From Natronococcus pandeyae (GTDB lineage Archaea; Halobacteriota; Halobacteria; Halobacteriales; Natrialbaceae), in the NCBI RefSeq assembly GCF_008122205.1, contig NZ_PHNJ01000014.1, positions 62,001 to 126,000 on the forward strand: a stretch of DNA of 64,000 nt, given 5' to 3'. The notes below the pieces were generated by a model. That model was not told the DNA's origin and did no database searches. It saw only the letters and a list, made by a program, of their open reading frames with translations. This document shows positions 1-8,321 of this stretch, in pieces; position 1 is the stretch's first letter; the number at the start of each line of letters is the position of its first letter. The position numbers were made by a program, and so were the translations under genes.

Positions 1-62
1 ACGATATCGTAGAGCCGCCGCTGGGTGTCGGTTTCGAACGTTTGGTCTTCGATCGCCTGCAT
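1..62 (-). CDS. N-terminal fragment of an unidentified protein (cut by window edge)
   Basis: A reverse-strand ATG at 62 opens a frame reading MQAIEDQTFETDTQRRLYDI that runs off the left edge without a stop. The acidic composition fits a haloarchaeal N-terminus. Only about 20 residues are visible, so no family can be assigned and the start is a guess. Confidence 0.4.
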   Translation of the reverse strand, partial: MQAIEDQTFETDTQRRLYDI

Positions 63-263
63 AGTATCGTGTTCACCGTCGCTCTATTTAGTGGTTGTAT
101 ACTGTTACCATACCACACAATTCGCGTAGCGGAGAGTTCAGCCGCCGGAGTCAGTTTCGGCGGGACGAGCGAACGAACGCTCGAGCACCGAACTCGGTTT
201 ACAGCCCCGAGGAAGGCGTGTGCGGGCCGTCGGTATACGAGTCTCGTGATCGTACTGGCCTGC

Positions 264-434
264 ATGGCAACTTGCCCGCACTGCGACGAGCCGCTGGAAC
301 TCTCCGTCGAACCCGATTCGGTAACCGTTCACCAGGGAGAAGCGAGTCGGACGATCGAACCCGACGTGTTCACCTGCTACTCGTGTGACGCCGTGCTGTT
401 CGCGACGGTCAGTCGGGAGCTGGCCGAGGACTGA
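264..434 (+). CDS. small zinc-ribbon protein (56 aa)
   Basis: This short acidic protein has two CxxC knuckles, CPHC near residues 4-7 and CYSC near residues 40-43, which could bind one zinc ion. I start at ATG 264 because the residues upstream in the same frame are basic and low-complexity and do not look coding. Single-zinc-ribbon proteins of 50-70 residues are common in haloarchaea and mostly lack known function. It stands alone about 150 bp before tRNA-Gly, which is on the other strand. Function unknown. Confidence 0.6.
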   Translation: MATCPHCDEPLELSVEPDSVTVHQGEASRTIEPDVFTCYSCDAVLFATVSRELAED

Positions 435-582
435 TGCGAGTGGCGAGACCGCTCGAGGCGGCCTGCGCTGATCGAGAATGCAGGCGGGAGCCGACCGCCG
501 GTCCGCTTCACTCGGTCACTACGGCCGAGGGCTCGGTCGTCTTGACCACAGTTACGGCTCATGACGTTGTTCACCGCAAAAG

Positions 583-653
583 TGCGCCGACCGGGAGTTG
601 AACCCGGGCTATGAGCTTGGGAAGCTCATGTCCTGCCACTAGACCACCGGCGC
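583..653 (-). tRNA. tRNA-Gly (anticodon CCC)
   Basis: The reverse strand folds as a cloverleaf. The acceptor strands GCGCCGG/TCGGCGC pair (with one G-U), the anticodon stem TGAGC/GCTCA encloses loop TTCCCAA giving anticodon CCC, and the T-arm contains GGTTCAACTCC. CCA is not encoded; position 583 supplies discriminator A. No tandem tail copies follow it, unlike the His, Phe and Val tRNAs of this window. Confidence 0.93.
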
Positions 654-799
654 GCGTCGCTTCCGTCACCCGAACGTAGCTACCGATCACACTTCAACGT
701 AGCGCTCCAACTCGAGCCCCGTCACCGAGAATCGACCGACCGTCCACTTTTCACTGGTTGGGGGAGTCTATTAGGCCGGCCCACCCGTACACTCTGTCG

Positions 800-1594
800 A
801 TGATCGACCTTCGGTTTTCGGACGTGGAACTGGACGAACGGTGCGACCACATTACGAACTTCATTCGGGAGCAGGTCGACGCGGCAGGGGTGGACGGCAC
901 CGTACTCGGCCTCTCGGGCGGGATCGACAGCACCCTCGTCGCCTACCTCGCCGTCGACGCACTCGGCGCCGAGAACGTCCACGGACTCGTCCTGCCCGCA
1001 CGGGTCAGCGGTGACGAGAATATGAGCGACGCCGAGCGCGTCGCCCAGGACCTCGAGATCACGCACGACGTGATCGAGATCGAGCCGATCGTCGACTCGC
1101 TGCTCGGCGCCTACCCCGAGGCCGAGGGCGACCACGAGGCAGTCGGCAACGCTCGAGCGCGCGTCCGGGCCGTACTGAACTACCTGGTGGCGAACCACGA
1201 GGGACGGCTCGTGCTCGGCACTGGCAACCGAAGCGAGGCCGCCGTCGGCTACTTCACCAAGTACGGCGACGGGGCAGTCGACTGCCACCCGATCGGCAAC
1301 CTCTACAAGGCGCAGGTGCGCCAGCTCGCCCGTCACGTGGGTGTTCCCGACGACCTCGTGACCAAGACGCCCACCGCGGAGCTGTGGGCCGACCAGACCG
1401 ACGAGGAGGAGATGGGGCTCAGCTACGAGACGCTCGACTCGATCCTCGCCACCCACGTCGACGGCCCGCTCTCGGTCGACACGACGGCTCGAGAGCTCGG
1501 CGTCGAGCCGGAAACGGTCGAAAAGGTTCGCGGGATGTACGAGCGCAGCGCGCACAAACGCCGGGTGCCGCCGGCGCCGGAGCCGCTCGACTGA
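800..1594 (+). CDS. nadE: NAD synthetase (ammonia-dependent type)
   Basis: Catalyses the ATP-dependent amidation of nicotinic acid adenine dinucleotide to NAD, the last step of cytoplasmic NAD synthesis. The 264-residue protein has the PP-loop LSGGIDST near residues 39-46, plus the family motifs GTGNRSEAAVGYFTKYGDG, PIGNLYKAQVRQLA and the PTAELW block. It has no N-terminal glutaminase domain, so free ammonia is the likely nitrogen donor; this is the usual length for the short form. ATG 800 is preferred to upstream in-frame codons because family similarity begins at MIDLRFS. The convergent GNAT gene ends 8 bp after it. Confidence 0.95.
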   Translation: MIDLRFSDVELDERCDHITNFIREQVDAAGVDGTVLGLSGGIDSTLVAYLAVDALGAENVHGLVLPARVSGDENMSDAERVAQDLEITHDVIEIEPIVDSLLGAYPEAEGDHEAVGNARARVRAVLNYLVANHEGRLVLGTGNRSEAAVGYFTKYGDGAVDCHPIGNLYKAQVRQLARHVGVPDDLVTKTPTAELWADQTDEEEMGLSYETLDSILATHVDGPLSVDTTARELGVEPETVEKVRGMYERSAHKRRVPPAPEPLD

Positions 1595-1601
1595 CGCAGA
1601 G

Positions 1602-2141
1602 TTACGGTTCGCGCAGCCGCCACTCGTCCTCGAGGAGTCCGTACCAGTGCGTGTCCTGGAACTCGCCGTCGATGAACTCGGTGTCCCGGTGGACGCCCTC
1701 CTCGGTGAATCCCACGGACTCGAGCAGCCGTTTCGACGCGTCGTTGAACTCGAACACGCGCGCAGAGATCCTGTGCAATCCGAGCTGGTCGAAGCCGTGT
1801 TCGACGAGCAGCTTCGCGGCTTCGGTGCCGTAGCCCCGTCCGTGGTGTTCGGTCGCAATCCAGTAGCCGAGTTCCGCCCGCCGCGCCTCCCGGTTGATAG
1901 AGTTGAGTCCGATCGTGCCGACCGGCTCCGAGTCAGCGGCGACCAGGAGGTGAATTCCGTCGTCGTCACAGACGATATCTTCGAAGAACTCGCGCTCTTG
2001 CTCTGCGTTGAGGGGCGTCGAGCGGCCGATCGGCCGCCAGATTTTCGGATCGTTGACCTCTCTCTGAAGAAACTCGAGGTCCTCCGTTTCGATCGTCCGG
2101 AGCGTCACGTCGTCGCCGGAGAGGAACGCGGGACCGGGCAT
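1602..2141 (-). CDS. GNAT-family N-acetyltransferase (RimJ/RimL type)
   Basis: A 179-residue protein with the full GNAT fold: an N-terminal FLSGDDVTLRTIETEDLEFL strand-helix, central strands ending EPVGTIGLNSI, the acetyl-CoA loop HHGRGYGTEAAKLLVEHGF, and the C-terminal LHRISARVFEFNDASKRLLESVGFTEEG block. This arrangement is typical of RimJ/RimL-like enzymes that acetylate protein N-termini or small amines; the substrate cannot be read from sequence. I start at ATG 2141 because the upstream in-frame extension is arginine-rich and non-coding in character. Convergent with nadE. Confidence 0.88.
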   Translation of the reverse strand: MPGPAFLSGDDVTLRTIETEDLEFLQREVNDPKIWRPIGRSTPLNAEQEREFFEDIVCDDDGIHLLVAADSEPVGTIGLNSINREARRAELGYWIATEHHGRGYGTEAAKLLVEHGFDQLGLHRISARVFEFNDASKRLLESVGFTEEGVHRDTEFIDGEFQDTHWYGLLEDEWRLREP

Positions 2142-2200
2142 CACTCTCGTCTCTGTCGCACGAGTCGAAAAATCGTTCGACGGTGTGACACGTAGTGACG

Positions 2201-2899
2201 CTATTCGAGAACCGCATCGAGGTCCGCGGCGTGTGAGACCACGAGATCGCCGAACGCCTCGGCCTCGAGTCGTTCCTGTGTTTCCCGGTCGCGGTCGTCC
2301 CGGATCCGGCGTTTCAGCACGGGCAACGCGTCGGCTGCGTTTGCGGCGATCTCCGCCGTCGCCGTCCGCGGATCGTCCTCGAGCCGCGAGACGAGGCCCA
2401 TTCGTAGTGCCTCCTCGGCGTCGACGACCCGTCCGGAGCACGCGAACTCGAGTGCGTCACCCTCGCCGACGATTCGCGGGAGCCGGACGGTGCCGCCCCA
2501 GGCGCCGAACAGCCCGAAGGTGACGCCGGGCTCGCCGTAGGTCGAGTCGGGCGTGCCGACGCGAACGTCGCAGGCGAGCGCGAGTTCGAGTCCGCCGCCG
2601 CGTGCGGGGCCGTCGATCTCGGCGACGACGACGGCCGGGCTCTCCTCGATCGTGCGCGCGACGCGTTGCCCCACTCTAGCGAACTCCTCGGCGCCCTCCC
2701 GGTCGAGATCGGCGACGACCTCGAGATCGGCACCGGCACAGAACGCCGGCCCCGCTCCGCGGAGGGCGATCACCGGCTCCTCGGCGTCGGCGATCGCCGT
2801 CTCGAGGGACTCGAGCGCCTCGACCGTCAGCGCGTTTCGTCGCGCAGGCCGCTCGATCGTGACGATCCGGACCGATCCATCGCCGTCGACGTCGATCAT
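2201..2899 (-). CDS. enoyl-CoA hydratase/isomerase (crotonase) family protein
   Basis: A 232-residue crotonase-fold protein. The oxyanion-hole segments are clear: RGAGPAFCAGADLEVV and GPARGGGLELALACDVRVG. The glutamate matching Glu144 of rat mitochondrial hydratase is present in GGGLEL. The position matching Glu164 is glycine in YGEPGVTFG, so classical hydration of enoyl-CoA is doubtful; an isomerase, hydrolase or other crotonase reaction is possible. The alignment is by eye. The protein is slightly shorter than typical 250-260 residue hydratases. It is divergent from the hypothetical gene at 2957. Confidence 0.85.
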   Translation of the reverse strand: MIDVDGDGSVRIVTIERPARRNALTVEALESLETAIADAEEPVIALRGAGPAFCAGADLEVVADLDREGAEEFARVGQRVARTIEESPAVVVAEIDGPARGGGLELALACDVRVGTPDSTYGEPGVTFGLFGAWGGTVRLPRIVGEGDALEFACSGRVVDAEEALRMGLVSRLEDDPRTATAEIAANAADALPVLKRRIRDDRDRETQERLEAEAFGDLVVSHAADLDAVLE

Positions 2900-2956
2900 G
2901 CCACGACTCTACCGGGCGTTTCCAAAGGTCTTTGCCTCCTCCCTCGTAACGGCTCC

Positions 2957-3685
2957 ATGATGGAACAGGCCGACAGATGTCGGCGGGCGGCCATCGAGGC
3001 TGTCGCAGACGTCGAACCACCGCGGTTGCACGACTACATCGTATCGACGCTCGATGGCGCATCGATGCTTCCTGGTGCACTCGCACTCGAGAGCGCCGCT
3101 TCGGTCGCGCCGGACGCGACCCCCGGCCCCGACGAGACGGACGAACGCGGGACCACCGAGACCGACGGCATCGTCACGCACGCAGCCGGCGTCCAGCTTA
3201 TTTACGAAGGGCTCCGCCTCACGCGATCGCTGGCCCACGCCGAACCGTGGACCGACGGCGACCGGGATACCGACGACGACGGCGACCTCGAGATCCTGGC
3301 CGCGGATATCCTCGTCGCCCGCGGGTTCTACCTGCTCGCTCGCACCGACGCCGCCGGGAAGGCGGTCCGGACCGTCCAGTCGTTCGGCCAGGACCAGACC
3401 CACCGCCTCGACGACCGCGATGACGACGCCGACGCTGTCGGTCCGACGAGTGACGACGCGAGCCTCGAGCACGACGTCCTCGAACTCGCCGTTCTCGCCG
3501 GCGCCGCCGCCGTCGACGAAACGCCATCCGAGGCCCTCCTCGAGACCGCCGCAGAGATCGCTGCGACCGCCGGAACGTCGTTTCCACCGGCCGATCACTG
3601 CCTGGTCGGGACCGAACTGACGCCGTCCGAGTGCTCGCTCGAGGACTCGACGACCGATCGGGCGACGTCCGCGACGGATAGCTAA
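2957..3685 (+). CDS. conserved-looking haloarchaeal protein of unknown function (242 aa)
   Basis: Acidic, largely helical-looking protein starting MMEQADRCRRAAIEAVADVEPPRLHDYI. The middle segment GVQLIYEGLRLTRSLAHAEPW and the later AADILVARGFYLLARTDAAGKAVRTVQSFGQDQ resemble the helical bundles of polyprenyl-synthase-like proteins, but there is no DDxxD metal motif, so I assign no activity. Two tandem ATG codons open the frame at 2957, 57 bp from the divergent crotonase gene. It ends 74 bp before tRNA-Thr. It looks like a haloarchaea-restricted family. Confidence 0.75.
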   Translation: MMEQADRCRRAAIEAVADVEPPRLHDYIVSTLDGASMLPGALALESAASVAPDATPGPDETDERGTTETDGIVTHAAGVQLIYEGLRLTRSLAHAEPWTDGDRDTDDDGDLEILAADILVARGFYLLARTDAAGKAVRTVQSFGQDQTHRLDDRDDDADAVGPTSDDASLEHDVLELAVLAGAAAVDETPSEALLETAAEIAATAGTSFPPADHCLVGTELTPSECSLEDSTTDRATSATDS

Positions 3686-3759
3686 CTGCGCTACGGCGAC
3701 CCACGCCCGATGGCGAATCGAAACCCATAAAGAGGACTCGAGTCAACGAGAAAGTACGC

Positions 3760-3831
3760 GCCTGGGTAGCTTAGCGGTAAAGCGCGTCCTTGGTAAGGAC
3801 GAGAGCCCGGGTTCAAATCCCGGCCTAGGCT
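3760..3831 (+). tRNA. tRNA-Thr (anticodon GGT)
   Basis: Cloverleaf with acceptor GCCTGGG/CCTAGGC, anticodon stem CGTCC/GGACG around loop TTGGTAA (anticodon GGT), and T-arm GGGTTCAAATCCC. A T-rich stretch (gttttatt) follows directly and could terminate transcription. It marks the left border of the AT-richer accessory stretch, but I could not find a second copy of its 3-prime end, so an integration event is unproven. Confidence 0.95.
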
Positions 3832-3836
3832 CTGAT

Positions 3837-4120
3837 AGTTTTATTGACAATTCCGACTCATGAGTCTCTGCTACGGAGTCTCTGAGCGATAATATCTACA
3901 GACTAGAGCTATAGTGTCAAGTGTGAAATCTGCCATCTATGCAGAAGGATTGTCCCCGTAGGAATCGATATCGTTGTCGGCAGGATGCGCGCAGTCGATT
4001 TCTTGGTCGGATGCTCTTGCGTAGACTGGCGCGGAGTAGTATGTTTACCTCAACGATTCACCAGATGGTCGCCCGAAGAGTACGTTGGGAGAGAAGTGTC
4101 AGAAGCATAGATAACGTTCA
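3837..4120. other. AT-rich gap after tRNA-Thr
   Basis: About 280 bp with clearly lower GC than the flanking chromosome. One short frame (3939-4124) has arginine-rich, non-acidic composition and is not a credible haloarchaeal gene. I see no tRNA, repeat or ORF I can support. Confidence 0.5.
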
Positions 4121-5080
4121 CTAACCCCGTTCCGTGGAAATGACGTCCAACTGGTCGTCGTACGTGAGGTTGAGTTCCTCATCCTCCAGGTGAACCGTCA
4201 TCCGGATACGAAGAGGGTCCTCTGAAAGCAGTTCTTTCTCTACATCAAGGAGGAGAGCGAATTGTTCGGGCGCCGAAAAGTCAAAGTCAATCCCGTAATC
4301 GTAGTAAAATGCAACCACCGCCGGTTCTCTCGTCAGATAATTCGATATCGGCATTGACCAGCGGTACTCACACTGCTCACAGACGTGAGTCACGAGTATC
4401 CAGAAAATCGACTCGCAGTGCTCACAGAACTGATACTCCTCCCAATCGGGCTGGTGATCATCACAGATATAGATCGAGGTGATGGGCATGTCACCCGCAC
4501 ACTCCGGACACACGCCATCAATAACGGATGCCCGACGGTGGGCAGCCCAGATCCAATCAGCGTGGCCAATCTCGTTCGGGGTCCGGTTCCGCACTCCCGA
4601 CGGCGGGAACTCGCTCATGCTGATGACGCCCGGGGGAAAGCTCGGGACACACCGTACGTCACAGTCGGTGCATTCGAGATAGCGCCATCCATCCCGATAG
4701 CTGCACAGCGTCTGTCCGCCACAATACGGACACGAAACGTCGATTTCGACCGGTTCGATCTCTGGATGCTCCAGGGCGATACCGGAGAGGAGCATACGGA
4801 CGATCCGTTTGCCCGATTCCCTGAGTTCATAGCCCTCCTCGGAGTGGCGGACGAAATGGGCCGTGAGTTTATCGAGGTGATAGTGGATTTGACCGGGATC
4901 GTTGACGGTGACTTGTTCCCGGAGATCGACGAACCGCATTGGCGCCGAGTCCGTCGGATCGTCGCCCTTCCAGAGGGCCTCCAATAATTCGAGCCGAGTT
5001 TCGTCGGATAGCAGCTTGAAGGCCTCGGTTGTGGCGGCCGTATCCGGTTGGTTCGTATCCTTCCGGGACGAATCTCCCAT
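4121..5080 (-). CDS. ArsR-like winged-helix regulator with C-terminal zinc-ribbon domain
   Basis: Residues about 15-100 form a winged helix of the ArsR type (EAFKLLSDETRLELLEALW, then FVDLREQVTVNDPGQIHYHLDKLTAHFVR and the wing EEGYELRESGKRIVR). The C-terminal half carries repeated CxxC pairs: CPYC, CTDC, CPEC, CEHC and CEQC, likely zinc knuckles. This HTH plus zinc-rich layout belongs to a haloarchaeal group of predicted DNA-binding regulators whose ligand is unknown. It faces away from the SnoaL gene at 5401 and may control the neighbouring accessory genes; that is inference. Confidence 0.82.
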   Translation of the reverse strand: MGDSSRKDTNQPDTAATTEAFKLLSDETRLELLEALWKGDDPTDSAPMRFVDLREQVTVNDPGQIHYHLDKLTAHFVRHSEEGYELRESGKRIVRMLLSGIALEHPEIEPVEIDVSCPYCGGQTLCSYRDGWRYLECTDCDVRCVPSFPPGVISMSEFPPSGVRNRTPNEIGHADWIWAAHRRASVIDGVCPECAGDMPITSIYICDDHQPDWEEYQFCEHCESIFWILVTHVCEQCEYRWSMPISNYLTREPAVVAFYYDYGIDFDFSAPEQFALLLDVEKELLSEDPLRIRMTVHLEDEELNLTYDDQLDVISTERG

Positions 5081-5400
5081 ATGTGTTATCGACTAGCATG
5101 GGTCAAAAACCCCACCCGTCACTACGATCGTGTACCGTGTTGGGTTCGGCTTAGACCCCGTTAAATCGTCAGCCCACACCCAACAGCTAGTATATTTTAT
5201 TGAAGGCTCGTTCTATCGAAATCCCGATTGAAACATCATTCAAATAACACTTATTCCGGAGTCCGTCGAACGGTAGTTGAAGATTGACAATGGGAGGTAT
5301 GGAGATCCAAGCTGATCCAAACCAAGTCCGCGATAACCGGGGGTTCACTGAGCGAGCACTTGGTGATCCGGTCAATCTTCAGCCCTCGAGGAGTCAATGC
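5081..5400. other. AT-rich divergent intergenic region with TATA-like element
   Basis: This 320 bp gap lies between the divergent regulator and the tandem SnoaL gene. A TATA-like tatattttat lies at 5191-5200. The SnoaL frame stays open upstream to 5284, but those residues do not resemble the SnoaL fold, so I leave them non-coding. Confidence 0.4.
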
Positions 5401-6270
5401 ATGTCACAGACACAAGACCAACGAGAAGCGAATAAACGAGCCGCACACCAGGTCTACGACGTTTGGGATGGTGGCGATATTGAGGCGCTTGACGACATCA
5501 TCACCGAAGACGTTGTATTCCATGGTCCCGAGCCAGTCGGAACCGTTCACGGGCGGGAGGCGTACAAGGACAATCTCCGGATGATCCGGGCGGGGTTTCC
5601 GGACTTGTCCTTCGAAGCCCACGATGTCGTCGCCGAGGGCGACACGGTGATGGCGAACTGCACGTTCGGAGGCACCCACAATGGCGAACTGATGGGAATC
5701 GAACCGACCGGAACCTCGGTCGAGGTACGATGGTTCGGAAGCTACCGGTTCGACGACGGAGAACTGGTCGAAGTGACCGGCCTGCCCGACCTATTCGGGG
5801 CGTTCCTGCAGGTCGGCGCCATCGATCCGCCTGGAAGCCCGTCGACAACGGAAGCCGAAAACAAGGAGATCGCTCGTACCTACGCACAAGAGGTCATTAG
5901 CGAGGGCAACCTGGCACTCATCGATGAACTCTTTGCAGACGACTATGTCGAGTACAATTCTGCCCTCCCCGAGCCAATTCAGGGCCCGGAGGGGGTCAAG
6001 GAATACGTCACGACGCTTCGATCTGCGGTTCCGGATATCGATTGTGTGGTCGAGGATCTGATCGCCGAGGGCGACATGGTGGTCAGACGAGACCAGGCTA
6101 CCGGGACCCACGAAGGCGGATTCATGGGGGTTGAAGCGACGGGAAAGGCCGTGGTAGAGGGCCACCACATCCACCGAATCGAGGACGGACAGTTCGTCGA
6201 GTCGTGGGCCCAAAACGATGTGATGGGGCTCCTGATGCAACTCGGTGCCGTCGAGCCACCAGGAGAATAA
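5401..6270 (+). CDS. tandem SnoaL-like (ester cyclase) domain protein
   Basis: A 289-residue protein made of two consecutive SnoaL/NTF2-fold domains. The first covers about residues 10-140 (VYDVWDGGDIEALDDIITEDVVFHGPEPVGTVHGREAYK) and the second about 150-285 (YAQEVISEGNLALIDELFADDYVEYNSALPEPIQGPEGVKEYV). Both halves carry the family core: VAEGDTVMANCTFGGTHNGELMGIEPTG and IAEGDMVVRRDQATGTHEGGFMGVEATG. Family members isomerise, cyclise or hydrolyse small hydrophobic substrates in a cone-shaped pocket; the substrate is unknown. The internal duplication may let one chain form the usual dimer. ATG 5401 is chosen because domain similarity starts there; the frame is open from 5284. Confidence 0.85.
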   Translation: MSQTQDQREANKRAAHQVYDVWDGGDIEALDDIITEDVVFHGPEPVGTVHGREAYKDNLRMIRAGFPDLSFEAHDVVAEGDTVMANCTFGGTHNGELMGIEPTGTSVEVRWFGSYRFDDGELVEVTGLPDLFGAFLQVGAIDPPGSPSTTEAENKEIARTYAQEVISEGNLALIDELFADDYVEYNSALPEPIQGPEGVKEYVTTLRSAVPDIDCVVEDLIAEGDMVVRRDQATGTHEGGFMGVEATGKAVVEGHHIHRIEDGQFVESWAQNDVMGLLMQLGAVEPPGE

Positions 6271-6552
6271 CATCCCTAATTATTTCCAGCGAACACTACG
6301 GGCGAGGCCAATAATTGACGATGGCGATTTGTTGTTGGCCACTCAGGAGGATGGATGGGGTCCGTGTCAAGGGGCGGGAGTTGCCGTTTGCGACAGACGC
6401 GCTGTGTCTCTTGCACGTCTCGCTCAATCTATCCAGTAGCTGGTAGAAAGCGCGTGCAATATCCAGAGCGTCTATTCAGCACGGTGGAACGTTCTATTCA
6501 TGCATATCCAACGCGATTTTGTCATGTCGAGGTCGTCATTCGGCTGGATCAG

Positions 6553-7032
6553 TTACCAATCAGGTTCAACCGGCATCTCCTCAGGGAAGGGTTGTTCGGC
6601 CCATCCCTCGTCGTACGGAGTCACATAGGTCGGATCGAACGTATATTTCGAAACTTTCCACTCCCCATCGACTCGGCGGAACTCGTGTTCGTACATCCCG
6701 AGTATCCATTCTGCTTCACCGTCAGTCGTGAGGATGGGGATCTCACCATACCACTTACCAGTGGCTTCACCGCCGTCGATCTCGATGAAACCGTTGTGCA
6801 GCATGTGCCGACTGAATTGAAACTCCGCAAAAATCTCCTCAGTCGTTTCCCGAAAGTCGTCTTTTCCCTCCGCACTCCCAAACGGAGTTTCCGCAATCAC
6901 GTCGTCGGTAACGAGTTCAAATTCCGCGTCCCAGTCGTTTTCATCGGATAGATACACAAATTTGTGGATCAGTTCATTGATTGCTTGCTTATCCAGTAAC
7001 TCCTGTACTTCTGCTGGTATTGCTTCGTCCAT
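6553..7032 (-). CDS. SnoaL-like domain protein (159 aa, NTF2 fold)
   Basis: Single SnoaL_4-type domain: an N-terminal helix VQELLDKQAINELIHKFVYLSDENDWDAEFELVTDDVIAETPFG, a middle helix DDFRETTEEIFAEFQFSRHMLHNGFIEIDGGEATGKWYGEI and C-terminal strands GMYEHEFRRVDGEWKVSKYTFDPTYVTPYDEGW. The RHMLHN...W/Y arrangement resembles the ring-hydroxylating dioxygenase small subunit/ketosteroid isomerase group, so binding of a small aromatic or steroid-like molecule is plausible but untested. It is one of three NTF2-fold genes within 2.7 kb. Confidence 0.82.
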   Translation of the reverse strand: MDEAIPAEVQELLDKQAINELIHKFVYLSDENDWDAEFELVTDDVIAETPFGSAEGKDDFRETTEEIFAEFQFSRHMLHNGFIEIDGGEATGKWYGEIPILTTDGEAEWILGMYEHEFRRVDGEWKVSKYTFDPTYVTPYDEGWAEQPFPEEMPVEPDW

Positions 7033-7148
7033 TGGATGGTATACCCCCTATTCCTCTGTGTGGTACAGTCGCATAGCACTATCTCCTACAGAACCCTCAC
7101 CGTCTGCAACATCCGCACAGTCTGAAACAGAAGCGAATCACGATCCGG

Positions 7149-7355
7149 TTAGTCGGCGACCACTTGAAACGCTGATTCATACAGAACGAGTGTCCGCAGA
7201 TCGTCGGTACGGAAGGCGGCTTCCAGACTACAGAGGGCTCTATAGGAATGGCCGAACAAGACTACCCGCTCGTCGATCGAGTCGGCGACCGCAGCCACGT
7301 CCTTTCCTTCGTTCGGGGTATTGCTTTGGAGATGCGTCAGCTCACTCCCACCCAA
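7149..7355 (-). pseudogene. remnant of an alpha/beta-hydrolase gene
   Basis: The 68-residue frame contains a recognisable alpha/beta-hydrolase core: DVAAVADSIDERVVLFGHSYRALCSLEAAFRTDDLRTLVLYESAF. The nucleophile elbow reads GHSYRA where the family has GHSxGA, so one key glycine is arginine. Both ends are missing: no N-terminal oxyanion strand and no C-terminal Asp/His of the triad, and the only start is TTG after a stop. Intact family members have about 270 residues. This is a decayed gene inside the accessory stretch. Confidence 0.7.
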
Positions 7356-7561
7356 TTATGAGGGGGAGCCACGTACCGTCATCTACTGACGAATCTGCAG
7401 AGATCGATACGACAGCACTTGCTGCACGATACGCGCCAAGTATATCGCAAAAAGGGTTCAGGATCTACTAAAATCTGAATGGATATCCGGGAAGACGACA
7501 AAAATCTCTCGCCATATTTTCCTTCGATTCGCCGGCCAGAAGCGAACGGAGAGGGATTGCA

Positions 7562-8032
7562 CTATTGGCTCTGTAGTTCAATGAGCCCAAGTTGTTGCAT
7601 CGCCTCGAGGTAGTCAGCCTGCCCATACTCTTCGGTGATGTTGCCGTCTTGTACAGTGAATACCGTCGTTCCGGTATACTGTACCTTCTCACCCGAAGCC
7701 TCTGGCAGGCTGCCTATTGGAAGCTCCCAAGAGCGGCCGGTGTGCGTTCCGCCCCCCTCCCAGAGAGCGACCACACGGTCGCCCTCAGCGATCAGCTCGT
7801 CGGTCAGCTCAAACCCTCCTTCCGGAAACCGTTCCTTGTATCCAATGATGCGCTTCTTTACCTCCTCGCGCCCCCGCACTTCACCGACCAGCGGATAGTA
7901 CCATCGGATGTCTTCCGCGGCGAGTTCGTCAACGACGTCAGGGTTCAACTCGCCCCAGAACTCGCTCCACCAGCGGGTAACGATCTCTTTGTTCGTTTCA
8001 GTCGTTGAGGCTGCTGCCATCGGGGGATTCAC
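7562..8032 (-). CDS. SnoaL-like polyketide-cyclase-family protein (156 aa)
   Basis: Single NTF2-fold domain with the order typical of SnoaL: KEIVTRWWSEFWGELNPDVVDELAAEDIRWYYPLVGEVRGREEVKKRI, then ELIAEGDRVVALWEGGGTHTG, then YTGTTVFTVQDGNITEEYGQADYLEAMQQLGLI. The last block is the characteristic C-terminal helix of ester-cyclase SnoaL proteins and matches both repeats of the 5401 protein. Substrate unknown. ATG at 8020 (MAAAS) is an alternative start. Divergent from the broken regulator at 8322. Confidence 0.85.
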   Translation of the reverse strand: MNPPMAAASTTETNKEIVTRWWSEFWGELNPDVVDELAAEDIRWYYPLVGEVRGREEVKKRIIGYKERFPEGGFELTDELIAEGDRVVALWEGGGTHTGRSWELPIGSLPEASGEKVQYTGTTVFTVQDGNITEEYGQADYLEAMQQLGLIELQSQ

Positions 8033-8321
8033 TCCCTTTCAACTGAGTGTGACAGTCTCATAGCTGCAACGGGTGACGAATTTGCACAAGCTGAACGAAG
8101 CTCGTACGAGGAGCGATACGTGTCCCGAATGCAACACACACCAACTCAACTACGAAGCTGCTGTCAGAAACGGTGTGCGAGATACGGAGAGTGTATACAG
8201 CAGAATCTCCATCAAAACAGGAACTGGGGCCCCTCTCGAGAACGGGTCGGCTTTGCACAGGATGGCTTCGCAACGAGGGCCCGGGCTGTACGATTATTGT
8301 GTGTCAGCCCTTATCACAGCC
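8033..8321. other. divergent intergenic region
   Basis: About 290 bp between the SnoaL gene and the HTH gene. The downstream frame is open here from about 8073, but its residues are not acidic and bear no resemblance to the HTH domain, so I treat it as leader or promoter sequence. Confidence 0.35.

Noticed and set aside
42-263. Longer N-terminus for the zinc-ribbon protein at 264
   Set aside because: The upstream residues are hydrophobic then basic, overlap the divergent partial gene, and do not look like a haloarchaeal protein.
3939-4124. Small gene after tRNA-Thr
   Set aside because: The product is Arg-rich and non-acidic, overlaps the end of the regulator gene and has no support.
5284-5400. 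Longer N-terminus for the tandem SnoaL protein
   Set aside because: Residues do not fit the domain; the SnoaL fold starts right after ATG 5401.
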